DNA of 64,000 nucleotides from Mongoliitalea daihaiensis (GTDB taxonomy: Bacteria > Bacteroidota > Bacteroidia > Cytophagales > Cyclobacteriaceae), in assembly GCF_021596945.1 (NCBI RefSeq), contig NZ_CP063779.1:3570001-3634000 (forward strand), written 5' to 3'. Numbering within the stretch: the stretch's first letter is position 1; each line of letters opens with the position of its first letter. The notes below the pieces were generated by a model that was not told where the DNA came from, ran no database searches, and saw nothing but the letters and a program-made list of their open reading frames with translations. Positions 1 through 8,735 of the stretch are shown here, piece after piece. The position numbers were made by a program, and so were the translations under genes.

Positions 1-455
1 TCCATAGACAATGCCACCTCGTTGGACACGGCAATGGCTACATCCTGTTTTTTAAAGGTCAATCTATTACCCCAATAGGAAAATTTATTGTAGCGATCCC
101 AGGTATTATGCTCGGTATAAACAATAGGGATTTCCAGCTTGCTGCCTACTAATCGACCTAAAATACCCGCCCAAGGCAGATGGGAATGTATAATATTGAT
201 CCCGTAGTCTAGTATATACTGACGAATTTTTTTGACTTGAAAAAACAGGCTCAGATTCCCGGAAGGGATCAAATGCACCCGTATTCCAGCATCCTCCAAC
301 TCGTCTATAATGTAATCTGGTTGATGAAAAAAGTAGATACAGTGAAATTCAAATCTATATTGGTCATGCAGTTTAGCTGTTTCAGGAATCAGCTTCTCAG
401 CCCCACCCCGGCCCAAGGATTTGATCAAATGTAAAACTTTTATTTTTTTAGACAC
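1..455 (-). CDS. GT4 family glycosyltransferase, N-terminal part (runs off the left edge)
   Basis: Reading the minus strand from a GTG at 455 gives an open frame to the window edge, beginning SKKIKVLHLIKSLGRGGAEK. The GGAEK motif after a first beta strand is the classical acceptor-side start of GT4 (GT-B fold) glycosyltransferases, and a later IIHSHLPWAGILGRL stretch is the usual second conserved block of that N-terminal domain. About 151 residues are visible; the C-terminal donor domain with the E-x7-E motif lies outside the window. No upstream in-frame ATG was found, so the GTG is the best start. It is presumably the next gene of the minus-strand polysaccharide locus, cut off from it by a repeat array and a plus-strand gene. 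The family call is secure; donor and acceptor sugars cannot be read. Confidence 0.85.
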   Translation of the reverse strand, partial: MSKKIKVLHLIKSLGRGGAEKLIPETAKLHDQYRFEFHCIYFFHQPDYIIDELEDAGIRVHLIPSGNLSLFFQVKKIRQYILDYGINIIHSHLPWAGILGRLVGSKLEIPIVYTEHNTWDRYNKFSYWGNRLTFKKQDVAIAVSNEVALSM

Positions 456-647
456 TGTTGTGATGCAGGTAGAAATGTAAGACGAAGGTATAGAATCAAG
501 ACGCTAGAATCAAGAAACAAGACAAATTTAGGTGTAGATTTGAGAAGCGGGAAATTGGTGATTTGTACCAAGAACGAAGTACAAAGTACCAAGTAGGGAT
601 TCGAGGAATAGACATTGATGATGGGTTGAAAATACGACCTCTTTTTC
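456..647. other. Non-coding spacer with short repeated words
   Basis: The stretch upstream of the partial glycosyltransferase holds short near-duplicate words (AGAATCAAGA, AAGTACAAAGTACCAAGTA) of the kind found in the other intergenic regions here. No gene, terminator or convincing promoter was seen. A 94-codon open frame on the minus strand (440-724) crosses this spacer and the repeat array and is judged spurious. Confidence 0.6.
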
Positions 648-1216
648 ACCCCTCCTAGCCTCCCCTCGAGGGGAGGAATGAGTATCACTGGCGATTTTGG
701 TAAAAATGAGATATGTAAGTTCAACTTTTATTGAAGACTAAGTGAAAGTTGAAAAAGGAATATGTTTCCCTATAGGGGTTGGGGAGAAGTACCCCTCCTG
801 GCCTCCCCTCTAGGGGAGGGAAAGGTATCACCGGCGATTTGGGTAAAAATGAGATATGTAAGTTCAACTTTTATTGAAGACTAAATGAAAGTTGAAATTG
901 CAATAGGCTCCCCTTTAGGGGTTGGGGGGAAGTACCCCTCCTGGCCTCCCCTCGAGGGGAGGAACGAGTAACAAATACGATTTGAGTAAAAATGAAATTC
1001 ATAGGTTCAAATTTTATTGAAGACTAAGTGAAAGTTGAAAACGGAATATGCTTCCCTATAGGGGTTGGGGGTAAGTACCCCTCCTAGCCTCCCCTCGAGG
1101 GGAGGAATGAGTATCACTGGCGATTTGGGTAAAAAAGGGATGTGTAAGTTCAATTTTTATTGAAGACTGCATGAAAGTTGAAAACGAAATATGCTCCCCT
1201 TTAGGGGCTGGGGGTA
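648..1216 (+). repeat. Array of four ~143-bp palindromic repeat units
   Basis: Four copies begin at about 648, 791, 934 and 1077, period 143 bp. Each unit starts ACCCCTCC, continues into a perfect 18-bp palindrome CCTCCCCTCGAGGGGAGG (one copy has CTAG in the centre), then a conserved ATCACTGGCGATTTGG-like block, an inverted repeat TTCAACTTT/AAAGTTGAA around a TATTGAAGACTAA loop, and ends CCCTNTAGGGGTTGGGGGTAA. The unit ends TACCCC/GGGGTA are inverted. The same unit occurs in reverse orientation at 22182-23190. Nothing in the array codes for a credible protein. Confidence 0.9.
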
Positions 1217-1310
1217 ATATCCCGACATCCAAGACAACTTGCTTAACAACTATTCACTAATTTTTCCAATTCCTCATTCCTAATTCCTAATTTCTAATTA
1301 CCTTTCCTTT

Positions 1311-2537
1311 ATGTTTGGTGCCATATTTTTAATTCTTGTGCTCTTTGGGATTTCGCAGCCGATTATGAATGGCCTGCAGAAAAGACATCCTTATCTCAAG
1401 GCAGGGCTCCTGAATCAGATGTTCTGGTACCATATGTTTTTTGGCTTGGTGTATTACACGTATACGCTATTCAATCGATCAGATTCCGTTTTATATTTTT
1501 TGAATGCAAAAAGTGGGTACCAAAATTGGTTCGATGCTTTTCATGCAGGAACTGAATTTGTAGAGTGGCTGGCTTACCCCTTAGTCAACTATCTTCAATT
1601 CAATTATGAAATGGTCATGTTTTTTAGTACTTGGATAGGTTTTATAGGATTTATCTATTTTTACTGTTTTTTTAAAGAGAATCTTCGATTTAATCCCAAA
1701 TTTGAAGGTTGGGATGCGATAACCATTTTTATGTTTTTGCCCAATATGCATTTTTGGACCGCCTCGTTGGGTAAAGGAGCGATTATTTTTGGAGGATTGG
1801 GCCTGATGACGTATGGATTATCTTTACCAGGTAAGCGTATTCCTCAATTAGTTATTGGTGGATTTTTGGTTTATATGATACGTCCACATATCTTTTTTGC
1901 TTTGTTGATTGGAATGGCAGTGGGGTATGTATTAGGGCGAGAAAAAGTACCCTTGTATCAAAAGTATTTGACCGCTCTTGCAGGGATTGTATTATCGGTG
2001 TTGTTCTATGAAAAAATCATCTTGTATTTAGGCTATGACCCCAATAACTTGTTGCAGAGCTTTGAAGAAGAATCAGCGCTCAATGTACAACGCTTACAAA
2101 ATGCCGGTTCGGCGGTAGATATGGGGAATTATAGCTTGCCTATGAAGCTGTTTACTTTTTGGTTTAGGCCTTTATTTATTGACTCCCCCAATGTTTTGGG
2201 AATTATTGTATCCATGGAAAATCTGCTATATATCTACATGTTCAGTAAAATATTCCATAAGGATTTTATCAAGTTTATCAAGCAGGCCCCCGCCATGGTC
2301 AAGATGTCGGGAATTGTATTTTTCTCCATCTCCATTTCCATGACCTACATCATGTCAAACTTGGGAATTATCATCCGTCAAAAATCCCAAATCATGTTTT
2401 ACATGCTCTTTGTGATTGTGGCATTTTTGGACTGGCAAAAAACACAACGGATTAAAAAACGGGGGGAGATTTATAATCGGATCGTCGAAACTGAAAGAAA
2501 GCGGCTCGCAGAAAGCGCGGAATCCACGGAAAAGTAA
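1311..2537 (+). CDS. Polytopic membrane protein, Wzy/EpsG-like polysaccharide polymerase candidate
   Basis: A 408-residue protein with about ten hydrophobic segments and long aromatic stretches. A YMIRPHIFFALL segment near the middle and a MSNLGIIIRQKSQ segment close to the C-terminus resemble conserved arginine-bearing blocks of EpsG and Wzy-like polymerases, which join oligosaccharide units at the membrane. No signature motif proves this, so polymerase is an inference from topology and locus. It is the only plus-strand gene in the polysaccharide locus and is walled off by a repeat array upstream and a word-repeat spacer downstream, which suggests a separate acquisition. The last ten codons (AESAESTEK) run into a repeated word (CTCGCAGAAAGC) that recurs just after the stop, so the original C-terminus may have been altered. 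Confidence 0.7.
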   Translation: MFGAIFLILVLFGISQPIMNGLQKRHPYLKAGLLNQMFWYHMFFGLVYYTYTLFNRSDSVLYFLNAKSGYQNWFDAFHAGTEFVEWLAYPLVNYLQFNYEMVMFFSTWIGFIGFIYFYCFFKENLRFNPKFEGWDAITIFMFLPNMHFWTASLGKGAIIFGGLGLMTYGLSLPGKRIPQLVIGGFLVYMIRPHIFFALLIGMAVGYVLGREKVPLYQKYLTALAGIVLSVLFYEKIILYLGYDPNNLLQSFEEESALNVQRLQNAGSAVDMGNYSLPMKLFTFWFRPLFIDSPNVLGIIVSMENLLYIYMFSKIFHKDFIKFIKQAPAMVKMSGIVFFSISISMTYIMSNLGIIIRQKSQIMFYMLFVIVAFLDWQKTQRIKKRGEIYNRIVETERKRLAESAESTEK

Positions 2538-2838
2538 TCTCAAAGAAAAGGTGCTCGCAGAAAGCACAAAATGCACAGAAAAAGCTTTTTATAAGATATA
2601 AGGAGAGGTGAAACCAATCAAGTTTTTACACGGATATCAAAAAATAGTTCAACTTTATTTCGCGCAGCATATTTCAATTTATTTCTACATTATTTCGCTC
2701 AGCATATTTCTATATTATTTCCACCTTATTTCGCGCAGCATATTTCCACATTATTTCAATTTATTTCAGTTTGTCTAAGTACCAAAATTTCTCTCCATCA
2801 ATATCCTACTATCAAATATCAACCAATATCCATTCCTC
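2538..2838. repeat. Intergenic word repeats (ATTTCGCGCAGCATATTTC)
   Basis: The spacer carries imperfect tandem copies of TATTTCGCGCAGCATATTTC at about 2657-2675, 2689-2709 and 2728-2748, interspersed with TTATTTCAATTTATTTC and TTATTTCCACCTTATTTC variants. It also repeats the CTCGCAGAAAGC word of the preceding gene's end. No gene is supported. Confidence 0.7.
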
Positions 2839-3939
2839 TTATTTCCGCGCATTCAGCGGCTTCCGTGAGAGCAATTCCCTGTAGAAATCTTCGAATTGCT
2901 TGGCCACTTTGGCTAAGGTATAATTTTCTAAGACCAATTTCTGGGCGTTGTTGAGTTTGGAGGTATTGTCGGAATAGAGGCAGGCGTGGATGGCTTGTAC
3001 AAAGGCTTGAGAATCTCCGGGAGGTATGCAGTAGCCTGTTTGTTCGTTTAAAACTTCGGGGATCCCTCCTACTCCATAGGCGATGACTGGGATTTGAAGG
3101 GCCATGGCTTCAAGGATGACTGCTGGGAGACCTTCGATTTTGGAGGGCATAACCACAGCCTTGGCTTGGGTTAGTATTGGAAAGGGATTGGGTTGATTGG
3201 GTAAAAAATGAATCCTATCAGCGAGGTTTAACTCTTGAGCTTTCAATTCCAAGGCTGCTTTTAAGGGTCCATTTCCCATAAAAACCAAATCGAAAGAAGT
3301 ATCTTGTAGTGTATGTACGATCTCCAACATACCGATTGGGGATTTTTCAGGAACTAAGCCACCTAATTGCAGTAAAAATGGCTTTTTCAATTTAACATCT
3401 ACCGATTGATTTAGCTTATCTTGTAGTTCTTGTAAATCTATTCCGATCGGGATTACTTGATGAGGAATAGTTGGCGTTTTAAAAGTTCGATTCAGATCCC
3501 GTAAAGATGCTCGCGAAACAGATGCAATTCCTTGAATTCGATTTAACAAAAATTGATTAAATACATGATGAAAACTATTTCGAATAAAATCCCCCATCTG
3601 ATTGGCATTTCTGTAAACAATTGGAGTTTTCCATCGAAAAAATAGTTTAGAGAAAACTGCAAACTTTAAGGTATCTGCTGCATTGGCTTGGACGATGTCT
3701 GGCTGGAAGTCTTTTATGATTTTCGTTAAATCTCTCCATCCAGACCAATCATATAGTCTTCTCTTAATTGGTCTTTTTAACTGTATACATTCACCAGAAA
3801 AAGGAAGATCTGCCTCTCCTTCAAAAATACTTACCAATAGCACCTGATGACCAATTGCTTGCAGATTGGTAGCAAGTTGAGCAGCAAATATTTCAGCACC
3901 ACGGCGTTGGGGTTTTTGGATGAGTTGGAGGATTTTCAA
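2839..3939 (-). CDS. GT4 family glycosyltransferase
   Basis: A 366-residue GT-B protein. It begins MKILQLIQKPQRRGAE, with the RGAE variant of the GGAE acceptor-domain motif, and the C-terminal half carries the donor-binding block PSKIEGLPAVILEAMA (E-x7-E), followed by GVGGIPEVL. Length is normal for the family. GT4 enzymes transfer a sugar from a nucleotide donor with retention, normally at the cytoplasmic face of the inner membrane. It is the downstream neighbour of another GT4 (4303-5451), separated from it by a 360-bp GACAAC-type repeat. The sugar specificity is not readable. Confidence 0.9.
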   Translation of the reverse strand: MKILQLIQKPQRRGAEIFAAQLATNLQAIGHQVLLVSIFEGEADLPFSGECIQLKRPIKRRLYDWSGWRDLTKIIKDFQPDIVQANAADTLKFAVFSKLFFRWKTPIVYRNANQMGDFIRNSFHHVFNQFLLNRIQGIASVSRASLRDLNRTFKTPTIPHQVIPIGIDLQELQDKLNQSVDVKLKKPFLLQLGGLVPEKSPIGMLEIVHTLQDTSFDLVFMGNGPLKAALELKAQELNLADRIHFLPNQPNPFPILTQAKAVVMPSKIEGLPAVILEAMALQIPVIAYGVGGIPEVLNEQTGYCIPPGDSQAFVQAIHACLYSDNTSKLNNAQKLVLENYTLAKVAKQFEDFYRELLSRKPLNARK

Positions 3940-4302
3940 GGGGATGGTGGGAGGGTTCTCGTTGTTGTCTTAGTTGTCAGGGTTGTCGAGTTATCGTGGT
4001 TGTCGTGGTTGTCGTGGTTGTCGGGTTGTTGAAATGGTTGGAATGTTGGTGATATTGGAAGGGTTGTCGGGTTTGTTAATGAAATTTACAATAAACTGAT
4101 TCACGACAACTGCGAAGCGGATAACTATGACAACTGCGAAGCGGAGAACCATGGCAACAGTGGACGCAGTGAACGGACAACCAGGACAACAGCGAAGCGG
4201 ATAACTATGACAACAGCAAACGCAGTGAGCAGAGAACCATGACAACAGCTCATGCAGAACGCGACATTACTAATCAAGCAATAACTCCATCAACTATTCA
4301 CT
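3940..4302. repeat. GTTGTCG / GACAAC word-repeat spacer
   Basis: From about 3960 the spacer is built of variants of GTTGTCGTGGTTGTCG, then from 4100 of CGAAGCGGATAACTATGACAAC and AACGCAGTGAACGGACAACC. The two halves are loosely reverse-complementary (GTTGTC versus GACAAC). Related stretches lie at 18630-18665, 19915-20180 and 21775-22080, always between genes of the polysaccharide locus. No gene is supported here. Confidence 0.8.
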
Positions 4303-5451
4303 TCATCCCCTAATCAACTGCGCGTAAGTTTCTTCGTAGGACTGGGCGATTTTCTCGATATCAAAATGTTCACAGGCAAAGGCATGGGCAAGGGATGTTC
4401 TCTTGGGCCAATCTTGGGCGGTTAGGGCTGCTTGTAGCTGTTTGGCAAGGTCATTGGGGTTGCGGACTTGGTGGAAAAGTGCCATATCGGAGCTGAGACA
4501 TTCTTTGTTTTCGGGGATGTCGGAGGCGATGATGGGGACTTTGGCCATCATGGCTTCGATCAATGCTCCGGGCAAACCTTCATAATGGGAAGGAAAAACG
4601 AAATAGTCTGCTGCTGCCAATAGTTCGGGGATGTCTTTTCTATCTCCCAAGAAAATCACCTGATCTTGTAATTTAAGGCTTTGTGCTAAGTTTTGTAAGT
4701 GGTCTTGTTGATCTCCTTTACCTACAAACCAAAGGTTATATGTTTGCGAAAAATTATTTTGTGATTTTAAAAGTTGATCAAATGCCAGTATTAGTTCTTC
4801 TTGGCCTTTGCGGGCTATGAGGCGTCCTATGTTCAGAAAGATTTTGGTTTCAGGGTTAGGAACTTGATTTCGTATTTGCTTTAATTTTTTATGATCAGGA
4901 TTCTCAAATATCTTGGAATCTCTCCCTCGATGGATCACCTTGAGCTTATCTGGGGCTATTTTTAATGACTTTTGATGGACTTTTGCCATATAGGTAGAGT
5001 TGGCAATAAAGAGGTCCACTTTGTTTTTTGTGATTCGATCCAGCAGGTAAACACGCAATAAAGCCAGTTTCCCTTTCCACGTTAGTGTTTGGTATCTTCT
5101 GGGATGGTAAGAATTGTTTACGAGGCTATTGATGATGGGAATATCTAGATTCAATTTTCTAGAAAGCATCTCGGAATGAAAAAGTGAGGCATGAATCAAG
5201 GCAGGTTGTAGAGCTGAAACAAATGCTCTTAAGTTAGGAAGTATTTCTTTATAGTCCATTCCTTTAGGAAAATTCAAGTGGAGTACTTCCAATCCTACTT
5301 GCTGATAGGTAGCTTCTAAGGCATGATCTCCCTGATAGATGGTTAGGAATATGGGCTTGAAATTTTGAAACCTGCTGGTGATTTCAAGTAAGCTCTTTTC
5401 TGCACCGCCTGTTTGGAGTGTGTCGATTAAAAAAAGGACTCTTTTATTCAA
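4303..5451 (-). CDS. GT4 family glycosyltransferase
   Basis: The body starts NKRVLFLIDTLQTGGAEKS, a textbook GT4 N-terminus, and the C-terminal domain has FPSHYEGLPGALIEAMMAK with the E-x7-E donor motif followed by a PIIASDIPENKE block. An open frame extends to an ATG at 5532, but those extra 27 codons lie over the end of the acetyltransferase gene and look like no GT4 leader. A TTG at 5449-5451 directly precedes NKRVLF and overlaps the acetyltransferase stop by 8 bp, so this start is preferred, giving about 382 residues. The overlap implies translational coupling. Substrates unknown. Confidence 0.88.
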   Translation of the reverse strand: MNKRVLFLIDTLQTGGAEKSLLEITSRFQNFKPIFLTIYQGDHALEATYQQVGLEVLHLNFPKGMDYKEILPNLRAFVSALQPALIHASLFHSEMLSRKLNLDIPIINSLVNNSYHPRRYQTLTWKGKLALLRVYLLDRITKNKVDLFIANSTYMAKVHQKSLKIAPDKLKVIHRGRDSKIFENPDHKKLKQIRNQVPNPETKIFLNIGRLIARKGQEELILAFDQLLKSQNNFSQTYNLWFVGKGDQQDHLQNLAQSLKLQDQVIFLGDRKDIPELLAAADYFVFPSHYEGLPGALIEAMMAKVPIIASDIPENKECLSSDMALFHQVRNPNDLAKQLQAALTAQDWPKRTSLAHAFACEHFDIEKIAQSYEETYAQLIRG

Positions 5452-5983
5452 AGAAATTAATGTAATCTTCAGAAGTTTTTCCTTCAATAATCTTAGCAGG
5501 ATTCCCAATGGCCAAACAATTGTTAGGCACATCTATATTCACAAATGCCAAAGGGGCAATCATGGCATTGTTTCCAATTTTCACATTTCCTACGATTACT
5601 GCATTGGGACCTATCCATACCTTATCCCCTATTTGAGGGGCACCCTTTCTAGGGCCTTGATTGATCCTTCCAATGGTCACCCCTTGGGCTATATTACAAT
5701 TGGCCCCAATCGTCGCCTCAGAACTTACCACTATTCCCCCAAAATGTCCGATAAATAATCCTGGACCTATTTGTGTCACATGGGGAATCTGTATGCCATA
5801 GCGCACCTGGGCCCACTTGGAAAAAATCCGGACAAAAAAACCTAGGGGATTCCATTTGGAAGTAGCTTGACAGATTCTTATCCAGAAAATCACCCTGAAG
5901 CAAGGATTCGAAAATGCCTTGAAAAATCGTTTCGAATACCGTGTTTGATCTGCCTTTAATGTCCAAAAATTCATGAATTCCAT
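5444..5983 (-). CDS. Serine O-acetyltransferase-like hexapeptide-repeat acetyltransferase
   Basis: A 179-residue protein with a helical N-terminus and a left-handed beta-helix: IGPGLFIGHFGGIVVSSEATIGANCNIAQGV and VWIGPNAVIVGNVKIGNNAMIAPLAFV are runs of hexapeptide repeats. The GHFGG and GVTIG features and the closing VDVPNN-like/IGNPAKII segment match the CysE-related group found in polysaccharide loci, which O-acetylate sugars or side groups rather than serine. An internal ATG three codons in (5974) is an alternative start. It sits among glycosyltransferases, so an O-acetylation of the glycan is the likely job; this is inference. Confidence 0.85.
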   Translation of the reverse strand: MEFMNFWTLKADQTRYSKRFFKAFSNPCFRVIFWIRICQATSKWNPLGFFVRIFSKWAQVRYGIQIPHVTQIGPGLFIGHFGGIVVSSEATIGANCNIAQGVTIGRINQGPRKGAPQIGDKVWIGPNAVIVGNVKIGNNAMIAPLAFVNIDVPNNCLAIGNPAKIIEGKTSEDYINFFE

Positions 5984-6086
5984 TTTATTTTAAAACAAGA
6001 GAATTTTGGTAAGTTAAACTATTGGAAACACAAAAGATATTCGGCTTGTAAAATTCATTGATTCTTACCAAGAGTGAAAATTCATT

Positions 6087-7004
6087 TCATTCTTTAATTG
6101 AAGCTAATTTTAGATGGATTTGCTTGCCAAACTCTTTACCAAATAGCTCAAAAATAATGAATATCATTACAGATTTGAGTGTTAAAACTTTTTGATGAAG
6201 TTGAAGTTTAAAATATTTTCTTGCCTCTTTTTTGTCCCCCAAATGATAATTTAGCCACATCAATTTGTAAAAAAACTTTTTCATTAGAATCTTACTAGAC
6301 TTAATCGTTTTAATGTGCTTTGGAATAATTTTATTGTAGGCTTTAGCAATTTTTGAGAAGTCCTTTGACAATCTGTCATCATGTTCAACGTAAATATCAA
6401 TCAAATATTCTGGACACATATCAAATGTACCTTTTTGAGATAACCTAAGTAACAAATCGGTATCTTCTCCAGCTAAAAGGCTTTCATCAAAACCGCCTAC
6501 ATCCAATAAAATCTCCTTTGAAATTATTAATCCAGAATTTGTTCCTGTGTGTAAATTCCGAAGAAATGTCTGGTAGGTTGAATGAATAATTGGAGGTTTC
6601 CAGAATTTTTCAACAACCTTATCTTTAAAAACAAACCTATAACCAGACCAATAAAATTTTGTATCCGGGTTAGCTCCTTTTATCAAAGCAATCATTTTCG
6701 ATAAAAAGTCTGGGTGGTATTGATCATCGCTATCCAAAAAAACTATATAAGTACCTCTTGAACGGTCAATTCCCAAATTTCTGGCGGATGCAGGACCTGA
6801 ATTTTTCGCTGTCCTGAAAATTTTAATTTGATCATAGGATAGCTCCCGGAGATATTCAAACGTCCCATCCCAAGATTGATCATCAACAATTAACAATTCC
6901 CAATCTTTAAAGCTTTGGTTCAAAACACTTTTAATGGCTAAGGGTATTTTATCTAGTCGATTAAAAACCGGAAGTATGATTGAAAAAAAAGGTTTATCAT
7001 TCAT
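6087..7004 (-). CDS. GT2 family glycosyltransferase
   Basis: A 305-residue GT-A enzyme. Near the N-terminus SIILPVFNRLDKIPLAIKSV is the GT2 opening, followed by LLIVDDQSWDGT and the DSDD metal/nucleotide motif (YIVFLDSDDQ). GEDTDLLLRL is the catalytic-base region (ED pair). The C-terminal ~90 residues are helical and lysine-rich, as in other members of this run. Its start overlaps the end of the upstream GT2 by 8 bp, so the two are translated from one transcript. Substrate unknown. Confidence 0.9.
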   Translation of the reverse strand: MNDKPFFSIILPVFNRLDKIPLAIKSVLNQSFKDWELLIVDDQSWDGTFEYLRELSYDQIKIFRTAKNSGPASARNLGIDRSRGTYIVFLDSDDQYHPDFLSKMIALIKGANPDTKFYWSGYRFVFKDKVVEKFWKPPIIHSTYQTFLRNLHTGTNSGLIISKEILLDVGGFDESLLAGEDTDLLLRLSQKGTFDMCPEYLIDIYVEHDDRLSKDFSKIAKAYNKIIPKHIKTIKSSKILMKKFFYKLMWLNYHLGDKKEARKYFKLQLHQKVLTLKSVMIFIIFELFGKEFGKQIHLKLASIKE

Positions 7005-7902
7005 TTTTCAACTGTCCGTAACTTCCTCTAAAGAAATCTATTATCCCTAATCCCACATATTTGAAATTCAATATACCATAAGAAATTCCAAATCTAAAAC
7101 CTATGAACAGTTTTGCTATGGATTTAAATAAAAAATTAAGAAACCCTAGGTAATACTTATTACTTTTCAAAATATACAACAAGTTCCGGGTAGAATAATA
7201 TTGCTTGAAAAGCTGATTTTCATTAAGATTTTCGTACACTTTAGTTTTTATATTATTCCTGTTATAAAGTTTTCGGGTTTGGTAAAACAATTCTGAATTA
7301 ACTATAGACTTAAATCCATGCTTTTTTAATCTTAGGTCAAACTCCAATTCCTCTTGACCATAAAAAAGAAAACTTGCGGGTAAAATCCCCCTATTTACCA
7401 CTGCTTTATTGATTATTTTAAATTGGCCTCCAGCAATTGTATCAACAAAAACAAAGGAGGAGTCACAAAGCGTTGGATCATCAATTCTTTTTATCACCCC
7501 TTTTGTTCCATCAAACAAATGTCCAATTAACCCTAGTTGCCCAATATTGTCCAGGTCTGAAGCATATTCGAGTGTTTTGAAGATGTTTTGAAAAGTATCG
7601 GAGTGAACAGGAGGATCATTATCATCCCCCCAATAAATCCAATCATAGTCTTCGTTTGCTACCAATTCCAAGCCTTTGGCTGCAGCCCCAGCAGGACCTG
7701 CATTATAATCCATCCGAAAATAAACCAAAGGAAAGTTTTCAAAAGATTTTATCAGCTGTTCCGTTTCTGTGTCTTCGCTATTGTCAATGATCCATAGTTT
7801 TTGAGGAGCAAGACTTTGTTCAAAAACCTTTTCAATCGTATTTTTTAAAATCTCTGCTCGATTGTAAGTGATTATAAAGCCTGCAAAAAATTTATTTTCC
7901 AT
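6997..7902 (-). CDS. GT2 family glycosyltransferase (rhamnosyl/galactofuranosyl-type)
   Basis: A 301-residue protein opening AGFIITYNRAEILKNTI with IIDNSEDTETEQLI, then WIYWGDDNDPP as the acidic DxD-type motif and FYGQEELEFDLRLKKHGF as the base region. The TYNR opening and the GDDND motif resemble the GlfT/rhamnosyltransferase branch of GT2 rather than the DSDD branch next door. It overlaps both neighbours by a few bases. Which sugar it adds cannot be told from sequence. Confidence 0.88.
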   Translation of the reverse strand: MENKFFAGFIITYNRAEILKNTIEKVFEQSLAPQKLWIIDNSEDTETEQLIKSFENFPLVYFRMDYNAGPAGAAAKGLELVANEDYDWIYWGDDNDPPVHSDTFQNIFKTLEYASDLDNIGQLGLIGHLFDGTKGVIKRIDDPTLCDSSFVFVDTIAGGQFKIINKAVVNRGILPASFLFYGQEELEFDLRLKKHGFKSIVNSELFYQTRKLYNRNNIKTKVYENLNENQLFKQYYSTRNLLYILKSNKYYLGFLNFLFKSIAKLFIGFRFGISYGILNFKYVGLGIIDFFRGSYGQLKNE

Positions 7903-8734
7903 TAACTATTGGGTATAGCCTTTTTGCAATGAAAGGTAAGTAAGCTAAAACCAACCTTCCCAAAGTTATAATTTGGGATTTAGAAAGTAAATAAGCTTTT
8001 TTCAAATAGTTTCTAGCAGAAATGTAATCACCTAATCTTAAATAACTCACTCCTATAATTTGATTGAATAATCGCTTGACATGATTGCTAAGATAACTAT
8101 CATGTTTATTGAGTATGTAAATCAAAGAATCAATCTTGTTTTGTTGGTTTTTACTACCTCCATTGGTTGATTCATGATATTTTAAACTCAAAAAAGGAAG
8201 TAGTTTTTTTGAAGCTTGGATATAATCTAATCGAAAAAATAACTCAGTGTTTTCAGAAAAATTTAAATTCTCATCAAATCCACCAACTTTATCAAAAACT
8301 TCTTTTTTAATTACGTAGGTGCCAGCAAGTGGGGGATTATATTCGTGCGCTTTCGTGTAATACTCAATTTCAATTCCTTGATTCACTTTCATAAATCCAG
8401 CTAAGAAAATAAGTATATCTGTATAATCTTTTATAGCAGTATAAAAATTAAAGAGAGTATCTTCCACCAATTCATCATCTGCATCTAAAAAAAGTAAATA
8501 CTCTCCTTTTGCAATGCTAGCGCCTAAATTTCTTGCAACTGAAACACCTTTGTTCTCTTGTGATATAAGTATGTATTGACCTGCAAACTTTTTTAAAACT
8601 GAATTAAAATCATCTTCACTTCCATCATTTACTAAAATTAATTCATAATCTATTGTTTGACGAATAACAGAGACTAATGCTCGTTCAAGGGTTTTGGTAG
8701 CATTGTAAAAAGGTATTATGATCGAAATTGTCAA
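7892..8734 (-). CDS. GT2 family glycosyltransferase
   Basis: A 280-residue GT-A enzyme: ISIIIPFYNATKTLERALVSV at the N-terminus, LILVNDGSEDD, then LLFLDADDELVED as the DxD motif, and FSENTELFFRL where the general base lies (ENTE in place of the more usual EDWD). It overlaps the downstream GT2 by 11 bp and is 1 bp from the upstream GT4, in a tightly packed operon. Role: addition of one residue of the repeat unit; sugar unknown. Confidence 0.88.
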   Translation of the reverse strand: MTISIIIPFYNATKTLERALVSVIRQTIDYELILVNDGSEDDFNSVLKKFAGQYILISQENKGVSVARNLGASIAKGEYLLFLDADDELVEDTLFNFYTAIKDYTDILIFLAGFMKVNQGIEIEYYTKAHEYNPPLAGTYVIKKEVFDKVGGFDENLNFSENTELFFRLDYIQASKKLLPFLSLKYHESTNGGSKNQQNKIDSLIYILNKHDSYLSNHVKRLFNQIIGVSYLRLGDYISARNYLKKAYLLSKSQIITLGRLVLAYLPFIAKRLYPIVNGK

Positions 8735-8735
8735 C

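Noticed and set aside
440-724. A 94-codon minus-strand open frame
   Set aside because: It lies over the partial glycosyltransferase start and the repeat array, its protein is a translation of repeat sequence, and it has no family features.
3960-4060. CRISPR-like look of the GTTGTCGTGG tandem
   Set aside because: Units are shorter than CRISPR repeats, there are no unique equal-length spacers, and no cas genes are present.
4303-5532. The longest start (ATG at 5532) for the GT4 gene
   Set aside because: The extra 27 codons lie over the acetyltransferase gene and do not fit the family; a TTG at 5451 directly precedes the canonical N-terminus.
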